Source: a virus
DNA length: 60,643 nt
Reading direction: 5' to 3' (one strand)
IMG/VR virus record: IMGVR_UViG_3300030104_001233
Location: 1-60,643 of that record
Shown: piece after piece, positions 18,619-26,080 of the stretch
Layout of the letters: every line of letters begins with the position of its first letter
Position numbering within the stretch: the first letter of the stretch is position 1
Translations under genes and position numbers: made by a program
The notes under the pieces: generated by a model
Seen by the model: only the letters and a program-made list of their open reading frames with translations
What the model was told of the DNA's origin: nothing
The model's database searches: none

Positions 18619-18991
18619 TTGTCTTCCTCTTAGGGTAGGCACTCCTATGCCTTTCTGTTAAAACACGTCCTACATTGCCTTCAGCTTTCATCGCATCTTT
18701 TATCAAGTGCATACCCCATTCCGCAGCGCACTCAGCATGAACAAGATATAACCAAGTTACCCTATTGTGTTTTTGCATAAAGTCATCTTTGTGTTCTTGT
18801 ATGACTAATTTTGCTACGGCAGGAAGTGTAGTATATAAATGTTCTAAGTCTAAATTACCATGCCATGATACATAGGGTGTCTCTCCTGTTATTTTCCCTT
18901 TTCTACAACTAGGGTAGGCACAATCAACTCCACCTTCAGGCACTGGGGGTATTCCCAGCATATCTTCTTCACTACTTTTATAGCCTGACAT
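18605..18991 (-). CDS. Uncharacterised protein with Cys/His pairs, 128 residues
   Basis: Not recognised. CAYPSC near residue 24-29 and HAEC near 88-91 could form a zinc site. The middle is helical and moderately charged. It follows the 89-residue gene by 8 bp and overlaps the basic gene downstream, so it belongs to the same leftward operon of nuclease and helicase genes. Confidence 0.65.
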   Translation of the reverse strand: MSGYKSSEEDMLGIPPVPEGGVDCAYPSCRKGKITGETPYVSWHGNLDLEHLYTTLPAVAKLVIQEHKDDFMQKHNRVTWLYLVHAECAAEWGMHLIKDAMKAEGNVGRVLTERHRSAYPKRKTNEKT

Positions 18992-18999
18992 CTTTACTC

Positions 19000-19263
19000 C
19001 TAATGTGTTACATTCTCATCAATAGCTGCTACTACAGCAGTGCCACGTTCGTTAGCAATTTCTAAAGTCTTTCTGTTGTTAGCCATAAAAAGTTCATCTG
19101 CTATAGGCCACGATCTACCCATTACAGCACACAAATCAAAGTGTAAGTTTGGATAATTTTTCTTCCAACGCCCAAAGGCATCTTGGGCTAACGCTTTGTC
19201 TGCATAATGCCCATCTACAAATGTTGTATCCCCAACGTCTACTAATATTGCGTAGTAACTCAT
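19000..19263 (-). CDS. Uncharacterised small protein, 87 residues
   Basis: Not recognised. It starts MSYYAILVDVGDTTFVDGHYADK, has a beta-strand-rich N-terminus and an amphipathic C-terminal helix. The ATG at 19263 is chosen because AGGAGG sits 5 bases upstream; two in-frame GTG codons before it overlap that site. Its first base overlaps the stop of the Cas4-like nuclease gene. Confidence 0.65.
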   Translation of the reverse strand: MSYYAILVDVGDTTFVDGHYADKALAQDAFGRWKKNYPNLHFDLCAVMGRSWPIADELFMANNRKTLEIANERGTAVVAAIDENVTH

Positions 19264-19928
19264 CACCACCTCCTATTATGTTCACAACTAACAACTGGAC
19301 AAAACTTACACAACCCACTCTCTACTGCATTCCAAACGTCTTCTTTAGCAGCCACTTCAATTCTTTCTAGTAGTTCATCAAATACATTTATGTACGCTTT
19401 GTACATATCGGCTGTGTGTTCTTTAGCTATAAACTTATTACATACTACAAAAGACAGAGCAGACTTTATCTTTTTTACTTCAGGAAAGTTTATGAAGACT
19501 GCCCCTGCAAGTAAGTCTAACTGTTTAGTATCCGCATAGTTCGCACTTTTACCTGTCTTGTAGTCTATAAGATACGCTTTATCTTCGTTTAGTATCAGTA
19601 AGTCAGCTATACCTCTATACCAAACATCTTTTGCAAAAAACTTAGTGGGTTCGTATGCGTCATCATACTTGGCTACCCCAAGTCTAATCTCACAGTGTTT
19701 GTCTCCCTCAATGTTATTAAAAGCATCAAGAGTGCGCTGCATGAAGTCATATTTTTTTGGTAAATCCTCTCCATCTTTTATATATTTTTCAGCAGCCGTA
19801 TGCACTAACGTGCCATACCTTGTGGCAACGCTACCTGTATCTTTCACATCTTTCTTAACATACAGATGATAATATTTCTTAGGGCACTGCTTAAAAGAAT
19901 TAACCCTACTGTAACTCCAAGCTGTCAT
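19263..19928 (-). CDS. Cas4/RecB-like PD-(D/E)XK nuclease with Fe-S cysteines, 221 residues
   Basis: Motifs of the RecB/AddB/Cas4 nuclease core are in order: GTLVHTAAE (His43), GIADLLI (Asp109) and LIDYKTGK (Asp122, Lys124). One Cys near the N-terminus (C15 in KQCPKKYY) plus C207, C210 and C215 at the C-terminus form the arrangement known to hold a 4Fe-4S cluster in this family. The enzyme would trim DNA ends, with exonuclease or endonuclease activity on single strands. No cas1/cas2 genes or CRISPR repeats are nearby, so a role in phage recombination or replication, with the neighbouring SNF2 helicase, is more likely than spacer acquisition. Confidence 0.88.
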   Translation of the reverse strand: MTAWSYSRVNSFKQCPKKYYHLYVKKDVKDTGSVATRYGTLVHTAAEKYIKDGEDLPKKYDFMQRTLDAFNNIEGDKHCEIRLGVAKYDDAYEPTKFFAKDVWYRGIADLLILNEDKAYLIDYKTGKSANYADTKQLDLLAGAVFINFPEVKKIKSALSFVVCNKFIAKEHTADMYKAYINVFDELLERIEVAAKEDVWNAVESGLCKFCPVVSCEHNRRW

Positions 19929-19936
19929 AGTATTAC

Positions 19937-20128
19937 CTAATGTTTTCTTTCAAAATCTTGCAGGAGTTCGTTATAAGTAGCAGTAAGAGAAGTAATCCAG
20001 TCTTTTAATACATCTAGTTGAGCAAGCAAAGACTCGTCACTAAAATCTTCTATTATTTCTACAGAGCCTTCACCGTTTTCCTCACTCCAAATTAATACAC
20101 CTACTTGATCTAATTTCTTTCTCATCAT
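19937..20128 (-). CDS. Small acidic protein, 63 residues
   Basis: Not recognised. It is acidic, with a strand-rich N-terminal half (GVLIWSEENGEGSVEII) and a C-terminal helix (LKDWITSLTATYNELLQDF). It overlaps the SNase-like gene by 4 bp at its start (ATGATGA context), which supports real coupled translation. Function unknown. Confidence 0.6.
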   Translation of the reverse strand: MMRKKLDQVGVLIWSEENGEGSVEIIEDFSDESLLAQLDVLKDWITSLTATYNELLQDFERKH

Positions 20129-20547
20129 AATTTTCCCTCTTCAACTAACGCTTTACGATTCGTCTCGTGAGCTGCTTTAATTTCTTTTTTATTCTGCCCA
20201 TGATACTCAACTGCGAGCTTGTTCTTGATAAGTAATTTTGTAATAAGTCCCTTTCGCGTTTTAATTTCGCCCAACCATCTTCCAAATTTTCCTTTCTCTT
20301 TTGTTCGGAGGATATATCTTTCCCCGACTTGGCAATGTTCTTGGACAAACTTCTTTGCAAGAAGACCATGTGCTTTCTCCTGTCTATTTCGTGTACGAGA
20401 TTCGGGTGCGTCAATTCCAAATAAACGAATATTAACGCCCCTACCATCATCACCCCTAAGAGTGACACCAAAACCCAAGTCGATGTCCACGCGTAGTCCA
20501 TCACCATCAGTAATAGATCGTATAATGCAACTGTATTCATAGAGCAT
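20125..20547 (-). CDS. Staphylococcal-nuclease-like (SNase) thermonuclease, 140 residues
   Basis: A short single-domain SNase fold. TDGDGLRVDID gives calcium-binding Asp residues (D14, D21). RLFGIDAPE (41-49) supplies the Arg, Asp and Glu of the active site, and GKFGRWLG (86-93) supplies the second catalytic Arg (R90). It would cleave DNA or RNA without strong sequence preference. No signal peptide is present, so action is in the cytoplasm, for example host DNA breakdown. Neighbours include other nucleases and a zinc ribbon protein. Confidence 0.9.
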   Translation of the reverse strand: MLYEYSCIIRSITDGDGLRVDIDLGFGVTLRGDDGRGVNIRLFGIDAPESRTRNRQEKAHGLLAKKFVQEHCQVGERYILRTKEKGKFGRWLGEIKTRKGLITKLLIKNKLAVEYHGQNKKEIKAAHETNRKALVEEGKL

Positions 20548-20557
20548 GGTCCTCTCC

Positions 20558-20737
20558 TTATATACGTATTTTCTTTATGTCAGCTTCTGTTATAACTGTT
20601 TCACGCAATATAGCTGCTTCAAAATAGTGACACTCCAGACAATACCATCCAACTCGTTTACCTGTTTCCATATTAAGTACTTGGTCTGAGGTAGCTTTAC
20701 ACTTTGGGCAAGTGTTGGTACGCAAATCATCCGTCAT
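20558..20737 (-). CDS. Zinc ribbon protein, 59 residues
   Basis: Two Cys pairs, CPKC and CLEC, about 22 residues apart, with the aromatic GWYCLEC typical of a treble-clef or ribbon zinc site. The remainder is a short helix. The ATG at 20737 lies inside the end of the 41-residue gene, so the two are translationally coupled. Possible nucleic-acid-binding or transcription-modulating role; not determinable. Confidence 0.7.
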   Translation of the reverse strand: MTDDLRTNTCPKCKATSDQVLNMETGKRVGWYCLECHYFEAAILRETVITEADIKKIRI

Positions 20738-20852
20738 CACTACTTTCCGTTTCTTCTTCTAACGCATCAGCTATACGCTCTAATACAGTCAATAAACGTT
20801 CTATATATCTATCCGCTGTATCGTGGTCATCTAGTTCTATATTTATTTTCAT
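20727..20852 (-). CDS. Small acidic protein, 41 residues
   Basis: A short ORF starting MKINIELDDHDTADRYIERL and ending ETESSDDG. A GAGG site lies about 6 bases before the ATG, and the stop overlaps the start of the zinc ribbon gene, which argues for translation. It is one beta strand plus a helix with an acidic tail. No family recognised. It is the first gene of the unit downstream of the structured intergenic region. Confidence 0.6.
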   Translation of the reverse strand: MKINIELDDHDTADRYIERLLTVLERIADALEEETESSDDG

Positions 20853-20859
20853 ATTAACC

Positions 20860-21030
20860 TCAAATTCAATGCGTGCTCTCAAGTAGAAAAAGGAAAAACC
20901 CTTAAGGCACGACTAACCGTAGCGTGGCTTACTCGGCGTATGCACGTAAGCGAGTGAAAATATCAGAGAACCTAGACTCTGAAACAAGGAGGCTCACGTC
21001 ATATGCTGTGGGTGTTTTCGGGGAAGAATG
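20860..21030. other. Intergenic region with three small stem-loops; candidate structured RNA or promoter region
   Basis: About 200 bases without a recognised gene separate the polymerase from the downstream small genes. On either strand three short hairpins can form: 20927-20932 with 20946-20951 (6 bp), 20964-20968 with 20977-20981 (5 bp), and 20993-20997 with 21008-21012 (5 bp with a G-T pair). On the plus strand AAGGAGG precedes an ATG at 21003 that opens only 20 codons. I see no clear tRNA or known riboswitch signature. Confidence 0.4.
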
Positions 21031-21032
21031 AT

Positions 21033-21061
21033 AAAAAACCCCTGCCCACCGCCCACTGGGG
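21033..21061 (-). terminator. Candidate Rho-independent terminator after DNA polymerase
   Basis: The minus strand reads CCCC, a 15-base G-rich loop, GGGG, then six T residues, right after the polymerase stop codon. The stem is short but all G-C. It would separate the polymerase transcript from the downstream zinc ribbon and nuclease genes. Confidence 0.5.
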
Positions 21062-22909
21062 CTAACAAGTTCCATAAGAATTACCATAGCCTCCCTCACA
21101 ATCAAGAGGCAAATCTGGTGCCCATTTGGGCCTGACTTTCATAACTCTCTCAACTAACTGCATCCCTTTTTCAACCTCATCTTCTGGGACTATACATCCA
21201 ATAGCATCGTGTACAGTCATAACAACTTTATATTTCTGCGATACACGGAGCAACTGTTCACCGATAACGATTCTTGCCAGTGCCTGACATACGTTCTCGA
21301 TAACCTTACCTCCATATATTCTAGTAGACATAATCGTTCGACCTTTCCGGGTGTCGTACACAACTTCAGTTCTACCTTCTTCGTCCCTTTCCCTTCTTAG
21401 GTTAGGGTACTTAACATATAGACCGTTAGGGAGCTTTATGCCTTTAACACCATCCACCATGAGTATTCCAGAGCAGCCAAAGTAAGCAATCTTATCTTGC
21501 ATAATGCTCTCTAGTTTATCGCCCGCCGCTCTCCACAACTTGGGTATACGTGCGTAGGTGCTTCTATATACCTTTATAATACGCTCACATTCATACTCAT
21601 CCAGTTCCACCCCAAAGTTCTTGAGCTGGTTTCTAAATTTAACAGCCCCCATTCCATATCCTGCACCTAGTATAGTAGTCTTACCTACGAACCGTTCTTC
21701 TTTTGATATGTCTTCTTCGGGCTTATCGTAGATAGCGGAGGCCATCATCTTGTACACATCATCACCATTATCGAACGCCTCAACTAACCCTCCTTCCTCG
21801 GCCAACCACGCCAGAGTCCGTGCCTCTATCTGAGAGAGGTCACAGTCCACAAACTTGTACCCTTCTGGAGCGCACATAGCTTTTTTAAGCTCACTGCCTC
21901 GCGGTAAGTTCTGCATATTAATCTTGTCATCCCCACCCCATCTGCCTGTGTGGGCAGCGTAGTAGCGTAGTGGTATAGGTAGTGTACCCCTCTGAGCTAT
22001 CTCTATGAACCGCTGTGTTCTTGTTTCTTCGATGGTAGACCTTACTCCTAGTCTAGCAGCTACAAGAGCTTGTACCGACGGATTTTCGTGGTCCTGTAGA
22101 GCCTTAAAGCCCTCATCACTTTTTGCGAAGGCGAACGTCTCCTTGCCTGTGGTAGGGCTTATTTTCGTAGGAGGTTCGATATTGTACTCACGCAACAGCT
22201 CGGCAAACTGTGGATTAGAAGTTAACTGTGTTTTCTCATGGGTAATCTTATCCATTAGAGCTGCTTTAGTATCTACTACGTCTTTTAAGTGCTGGTCAAG
22301 TATATCTTTATCTAGTTCTAAAGCAGGTTCAGTAAACATGCGTAGGGTTAAGTCTATTAATGAAAGCTCAAAATTAGGAAACCCTTTTCTCAATACCTTA
22401 AATAGTTTGTGCGTAAGTTCTACATCTTGTATACAGTACCCACCATAGGCTTCTAGTTCCTCTGGTGTAAAATCTAAACGCTTCTTACCTATCGCATCAT
22501 GCACCTCAGTTCCTTTCTTACCTAATTCGTAATACTCAGATAAAGCTGCTAACCCCCCACCCACTTCAATAGAGTGGATAGCGCGTGACATTGCTAACGT
22601 ATCAGCAATCAACTTGGGCTTAATACCGAAGTGCCAGTTAAGGATAGCCATGTCGAACATGGCGTTGTGAGCTAGAGCCACAGAGTTTGACCAATCAAAC
22701 TGAGACAAAAACTGTTTTGTTTGTTTCTTGCTGCCAGAAAACCATTGTGCCGCAGCAGCTCTGCTTGATGATAGTTCCTGCCCATTGCATTTGACAGCAA
22801 CTCCGATAACCTCAAAACGAGGATCGCGTATATATTCTTCAGTAGTTAGTTTACTTAAACTAAAATCTTTTGAGTAATAAGTTTCAAAGTCGAGGGTGAG
22901 TATGTTCAT
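21062..22909 (-). CDS. polA: DNA polymerase, family A, with 3'-5' exonuclease, 615 residues
   Basis: The N-terminal proofreading domain begins almost at residue 1: LDFETYYS with D7 and E9, then AHNAMFDM, then YCIQDVELT. The polymerase domain has motif A VDCDLSQIEAR (catalytic D357), motif B RFVGKTTILGAGYG (K410, L414, Y418) and motif C TVHDAIG (D568). Residue 414 aligns with E. coli position 762 and is Leu. Motif C has HDA in place of the usual HDE. The enzyme copies the phage genome with the primase-helicase and gp2.5-like protein. The ATG at 22909 is chosen over a GTG nine codons upstream because it places the exonuclease motif at its usual distance from the N-terminus. It overlaps the VRR-NUC gene by 26 bp. 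Confidence 0.93.
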   Translation of the reverse strand: MNILTLDFETYYSKDFSLSKLTTEEYIRDPRFEVIGVAVKCNGQELSSSRAAAAQWFSGSKKQTKQFLSQFDWSNSVALAHNAMFDMAILNWHFGIKPKLIADTLAMSRAIHSIEVGGGLAALSEYYELGKKGTEVHDAIGKKRLDFTPEELEAYGGYCIQDVELTHKLFKVLRKGFPNFELSLIDLTLRMFTEPALELDKDILDQHLKDVVDTKAALMDKITHEKTQLTSNPQFAELLREYNIEPPTKISPTTGKETFAFAKSDEGFKALQDHENPSVQALVAARLGVRSTIEETRTQRFIEIAQRGTLPIPLRYYAAHTGRWGGDDKINMQNLPRGSELKKAMCAPEGYKFVDCDLSQIEARTLAWLAEEGGLVEAFDNGDDVYKMMASAIYDKPEEDISKEERFVGKTTILGAGYGMGAVKFRNQLKNFGVELDEYECERIIKVYRSTYARIPKLWRAAGDKLESIMQDKIAYFGCSGILMVDGVKGIKLPNGLYVKYPNLRRERDEEGRTEVVYDTRKGRTIMSTRIYGGKVIENVCQALARIVIGEQLLRVSQKYKVVMTVHDAIGCIVPEDEVEKGMQLVERVMKVRPKWAPDLPLDCEGGYGNSYGTC

Positions 22910-23195
22910 GGGACGATAAGTACTCTTCGAGTACACCTAGGTTATTTTCGTTGATTATGAATGTTGTGCCTTTGGCTTCTTTAATAGCGTTAAGCTCTCG
23001 TTCCTGTAGTGGAGTAGGTTTGTTCTTACCTGCTTTGCATTCTATTCCAATGAAACGGCCAAAAAAACAACAGACAATATCAGGCACTCCGCTTCGCCCC
23101 ATGCCATAAGTGGCAGGAAAAAAGTAATAGACTTGGTACTGCTTGAGTATATTAACTACTTTGTTTTTGACTTTCTTTTCAGGTGTAAGAGCCAT
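22884..23195 (-). CDS. VRR-NUC family nuclease, 103 residues
   Basis: A minimal VRR-NUC/PD-(D/E)XK domain: GVPDIV (Asp39), GIECKAG (Glu52, Lys54) and TPLQERELN (61 onward). Stand-alone phage VRR-NUC proteins are predicted to cut branched DNA such as Holliday or flap structures. No Shine-Dalgarno is visible before the ATG, and the promoter-like -10 lies only about 8 bases upstream, so the message may be nearly leaderless. It overlaps the polymerase gene, consistent with joint action in replication. Confidence 0.87.
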   Translation of the reverse strand: MALTPEKKVKNKVVNILKQYQVYYFFPATYGMGRSGVPDIVCCFFGRFIGIECKAGKNKPTPLQERELNAIKEAKGTTFIINENNLGVLEEYLSSHEHTHPRL

Positions 23196-23202
23196 TCAAG
23201 TA

Positions 23203-23230
23203 GAATAGCTTAAAGGTTGGACTTTGTAAA
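23203..23230 (-). promoter_or_regulatory. Candidate promoter for the nuclease-polymerase unit
   Basis: On the minus strand, TTTACA (23230-23225) and TATTCT (23208-23203) are separated by 16 bases, just downstream of a strong terminator and just upstream of the VRR-NUC start. This placement makes a promoter logical, though the -10 is imperfect. Confidence 0.45.
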
Positions 23231-23259
23231 GTAAAAAGAACCCCGCCCGAAAGCGGGGT
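23231..23259 (-). terminator. Rho-independent terminator
   Basis: A perfect 7-bp stem ACCCCGC / GCGGGGT with a 6-base loop, followed on the minus strand by TCTTTTT. It ends the leftward accessory (MoxR/VWA) unit. Confidence 0.85.
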
Positions 23260-23272
23260 ATAGTAGGAAGGT

Positions 23273-23292
23273 TGCATAGGAATTCCTATGCA
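23273..23292. repeat. 20-bp perfect palindrome, copy 1
   Basis: TGCATAGGAATTCCTATGCA. It lies 13 bases from the terminator and supplies the TAG stop codon of the 50-residue gene. It is one of five identical copies found only in the leftward early region. Confidence 0.95.
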
Positions 23293-23438
23293 GATTTTGG
23301 AGGGAGTATCTTTTTGTTTTTAACTTGTAGCCATCCTCGCTTGTAGGATGCGTATCTGCTTTTGTTCATTGTCGGGTCTTGCTTGCGTACCTCTGCTAGA
23401 GTAGGACAAGACCCATCATCTTTTTGTTTCTTCATCAT
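23286..23438 (-). CDS. Small basic protein, 50 residues
   Basis: A short basic protein starting MMKKQKDDGSCPTLAEVRK and ending LPPKSA. AAGGAG lies just upstream of a double ATG, and the gene overlaps the end of the preceding gene by 23 bp. The stop codon is formed by the 20-bp palindrome. No family recognised; a nucleic-acid contact is plausible from the charge. It is the last gene of its unit. Confidence 0.6.
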   Translation of the reverse strand: MMKKQKDDGSCPTLAEVRKQDPTMNKSRYASYKRGWLQVKNKKILPPKSA

Positions 23439-23847
23439 TGTTCTCCTTTAAACATTTTAGTTTTAACCATTCGATTGCCTTGTTTACTTCTGCGGGTACA
23501 GGTATGTCTTTCCCACCTTCAACATATAAAGTATCGCAAGGGTAAGTACCCCCACCGTTATACTCCAACTCTCCATCAACTGGAATCCACGTTGTAATAT
23601 CTAATAGGTAGTAAATGTCTCCTATTTCTAGCGGTTTTTCTTCTTCACAAAAAATATCTGCTATATTTTCCCATGACCAATCACACTCTTTCTCGTCAAA
23701 AAGTTCAAAAGAACCATCAGCTAGAATTCCCTGATACCCTATCTTCTCAGCAGAAACTTCTTCCCTGTTCTCTAGTCCAATACATTTCATGCCAATGCAA
23801 TCAAATTGATATATGGGTTCGCCTCTTTTTGTTTCTTCACTCATCAT
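23416..23847 (-). CDS. Uncharacterised acidic protein, 143 residues
   Basis: Not recognised with confidence. It is beta-rich: IYQFDCIGMKCIGL, GYQGILADGSFELFDEKECDWSWENIADIF, then GDIYYLLDITTWIPVDGELEYNGGGTYPC. The repeated small-barrel pattern is reminiscent of YopX-like phage proteins but the match is not firm. I choose the ATG pair at 23847/23844 (MMSEETKRGE) because it follows the AAGGAGAACG site shared by many genes in this cluster; an upstream in-frame GTG or ATG would add about 15 residues. Confidence 0.65.
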   Translation of the reverse strand: MMSEETKRGEPIYQFDCIGMKCIGLENREEVSAEKIGYQGILADGSFELFDEKECDWSWENIADIFCEEEKPLEIGDIYYLLDITTWIPVDGELEYNGGGTYPCDTLYVEGGKDIPVPAEVNKAIEWLKLKCLKENNDEETKR

Positions 23848-24040
23848 CGTTCTCCTTTTCTTTTTGTTTTTTTTCATACTCACCCAAGTCAAAAGACATA
23901 CCCTCTAAGGTAGCCATCATTTCATTGTAGATGTAACTTTTACATTCCTCGTGGGTTGCGAGTTTTTCGTATCCAAAATAATGCGAAATAGCTTCTCTGT
24001 GGTCTTTGAGTAAATCAAAAGTTATTCTAACTTTCATCAT
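23837..24040 (-). CDS. Small helical protein, 67 residues
   Basis: Not recognised. One strand (MKVRITFDLL) is followed by helices and an acidic/lysine tail. The last codons (KENDDE) are encoded by the ribosome-binding site and start codons of the next gene. A double ATG follows AAGGAGAACG. Function unknown. Confidence 0.6.
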   Translation of the reverse strand: MMKVRITFDLLKDHREAISHYFGYEKLATHEECKSYIYNEMMATLEGMSFDLGEYEKKQKEKENDDE

Positions 24041-24314
24041 CGTTCTCCTTTATCCCGACAATGCCTCCATCGTCAGGCCAGTTCTTATCATCAGCAAGAA
24101 TATCTTGCCAGCGTGGTTGGTCTAGGGCTACTTGCGTAGCCCCTTCCTTGTCTGCTTTGTTGACGTGTTCCTCAAGCACTCTTCGCATCTCCTTGGTGTA
24201 ACTAGGAAACTCCTTGAAGTAATCCACTACATACTTAGGTAGTCGCACGTTAGTGTGTAGCATAGAAGGCTTAACGCCTTTGCCTCTGGTTTGTTTATCA
24301 TTCGTCAAAGTCAA
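24027..24314 (-). CDS. Possible ribbon-helix-helix-like small protein, 95 residues
   Basis: Residues ~20-52 (LHTNVRLPKYVVDYFKEFP...EMRRVLEEHV) have the strand-helix-helix pattern of RHH/Arc-like DNA-binding proteins. The C-terminal part is acidic. The start is uncertain: a TTG at 24314 gives the length stated and overlaps the previous gene, while the ATG at residue 18 would leave just the RHH core. The tail KENDDES is encoded by the next gene's ribosome-binding region. Confidence 0.55.
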   Translation of the reverse strand: MTLTNDKQTRGKGVKPSMLHTNVRLPKYVVDYFKEFPSYTKEMRRVLEEHVNKADKEGATQVALDQPRWQDILADDKNWPDDGGIVGIKENDDES

Positions 24315-25206
24315 AATTTAGTTCCTCCATAATGAAAAATTTATCGGCAGTTGCTTTGTATCCCACACCATCAATGGCTGTGTTATCTTCTGCAACTTTG
24401 AGTAAACCAACGGCGGTGCGTACATCTTCAGGCAGATCATCACGTTTCATACGTTTAACTCCCTTGTTTAGCGAGTAATACATATCACCCTTGTTAAGAA
24501 TAAATTGACCCTTATCATTTTCTACAGCATCGTTAAGACTTTTAGTAATTGATATGGCTTCTTTATCTTTCGCCCTTGCTTCTAGTTGCTTACTCATGCC
24601 ATGCGCGTTGACAAACTCAAATAACTCAGACGATTCTTGTTTGAGCATTACGCTAAGTTTATCTATGATGTCACGCGTTGCATTATCCCTTGTTCTCTTT
24701 AGTGAATAAGTGTGGTCAGACAAAGCACTTATTACATCACTCTCCACTTCATCCATTTCTTCCTGTAGGGTAAGAGGGTAAAAGTAACGAGCAAAGACAT
24801 TCTTTGCCGTACCTAGTTTTGAAGTTTTCTTACAACTACCTCGTCTTATATCCTCAGTTACTCGTTCATTGTAAAACTCCATTTGATCGCTGTAATAACT
24901 CCATTCAACTCTACCCAAACACTCTGTATCTGCAAGCACCAAAGCCTGAGTCATATAAACTTTATTTCCTTCTGAGTGATTAGCCTCAAGATAAAACGTA
25001 TATTCTGGATGCCTCTCAGCCAAGTAAGTAAATAAGTTAAGTGAGAAATCTTTGTAGTCTCTGTTTATAAGTTCTACAGGGTCTACAGTGTTTTGCCAAT
25101 ACAACACATTCCTTGGCATGTTCACAAACGATCCAAGTTCCTTATTTTCTATTTGTTCGCGTATTCTTTTTAGTTTACCTCTTTGTCCTCTGTGTACTGC
25201 TTTCAT
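24298..25206 (-). CDS. Uncharacterised protein of the MoxR/VWA cluster, 302 residues
   Basis: Not recognised. It is mixed alpha/beta with many Asp/Glu and aromatic residues in the N-terminal half (SLNLFTYLAERHPEYTFYLEANHSEGN) and a helical middle (EEMDEVESDVISALSDHTYSLKRTRD). The C-terminus is acidic. A good AGGAGGTG site precedes the ATG. It directly follows the DUF3150-like gene, so it may be another component of that system; this is inference from gene order. Confidence 0.7.
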   Translation of the reverse strand: MKAVHRGQRGKLKRIREQIENKELGSFVNMPRNVLYWQNTVDPVELINRDYKDFSLNLFTYLAERHPEYTFYLEANHSEGNKVYMTQALVLADTECLGRVEWSYYSDQMEFYNERVTEDIRRGSCKKTSKLGTAKNVFARYFYPLTLQEEMDEVESDVISALSDHTYSLKRTRDNATRDIIDKLSVMLKQESSELFEFVNAHGMSKQLEARAKDKEAISITKSLNDAVENDKGQFILNKGDMYYSLNKGVKRMKRDDLPEDVRTAVGLLKVAEDNTAIDGVGYKATADKFFIMEELNFDFDE

Positions 25207-25216
25207 ATCACACCTC

Positions 25217-26080
25217 CTACCAGTCGTATGAATTAATAATAGAGTCCACTTCTTCTTTCACTGTCTTACGCACAGTGGGAGAATCTTTGAACATCTCTTT
25301 TGTTTTACCTACCATAATGTCCTCAAGGCGTTGACGTGCTTCTTCAACCTTGGGGTCATCAGTTAAGTTCATATGCTTTAGCATACGGCATAGGTTCAAC
25401 GGATTAGAAACAAACGTGTCATGCCATCGTTTATTATCGTCACTCTCTTCGTCTCCAGTATCCGTACACTTCGCACTTATACCTTGCAGCTCTTTGAGTA
25501 TCCGTTTCTCATTCTCCTTACTCGCTTCAGCTACCTTACGCTCTACTTCTGCATCGCATGAAAGTTTAAGTTCTTCCATTTCCTGTGTAGGTAAGTCCAC
25601 ACAAAAGTGTCCTGACTTCGGTACAGGTATAGATACAAAGTCCCAGTAAAATTTCCCCATGACTTCATTCACTGGTGGGTAATCAAGCGCGTTGAACATC
25701 TCCCCTCTATATTCTTCAGCAGTCTCACGATAACTGAAATACTTAACTCGGAAGGTATCCACTAGTTTGTTAAACCCCGCTTCTTTTAAGTTGTGCTGGG
25801 ATTTGTAATCTAAGAATAGACTAGTAGGACAAAGCCGATAGCCACGTTCATCCCAAGGCAACGTCATGGTGTTGTGCCATAGACGTGCTCCCGCTGCATA
25901 TTTCTGAATATCACTATGGCCTGTTGAACCAACCATTAAGTTGTCATACATACGCATGGCTTTGGGACTAGCTTTCTTGTTCGCAGCAACCTCATGTTCA
26001 AGTTGCTTGTTACGCTTGCTTGCTCCCCATACACCAATACTTAGACGTACCAATACTGCACTGTTTGCTATACCACTCAT
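25217..26080 (-). CDS. DUF3150-like protein of the MoxR/VWA cluster, 287 residues
   Basis: The N-terminal pattern (LVRLSIGVWGASKRNK...KASPKAMRMYDNLMVG, then ARLWHNTMTLPWDERGYRLCP) resembles DUF3150 proteins, which in phages and plasmids are repeatedly encoded beside MoxR-type ATPases and VWA proteins. The C-terminal half is helical with a charged coiled coil (EVERKVAEASKENEKRIL). It probably cooperates with the ATPase and VWA protein encoded upstream; the activity of DUF3150 is unknown. Confidence in the family name is moderate. Confidence 0.6.
   Translation of the reverse strand: MSGIANSAVLVRLSIGVWGASKRNKQLEHEVAANKKASPKAMRMYDNLMVGSTGHSDIQKYAAGARLWHNTMTLPWDERGYRLCPTSLFLDYKSQHNLKEAGFNKLVDTFRVKYFSYRETAEEYRGEMFNALDYPPVNEVMGKFYWDFVSIPVPKSGHFCVDLPTQEMEELKLSCDAEVERKVAEASKENEKRILKELQGISAKCTDTGDEESDDNKRWHDTFVSNPLNLCRMLKHMNLTDDPKVEEARQRLEDIMVGKTKEMFKDSPTVRKTVKEEVDSIINSYDW

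Noticed and set aside
19263-19928. Part of a CRISPR-Cas system
   Set aside because: Cas4-like proteins are common in phages; no cas1, cas2 or repeats are present.
20860-21030. tRNA or tmRNA gene
   Set aside because: The hairpins do not form a cloverleaf, and no T-arm GTTCRA or CCA end was found.
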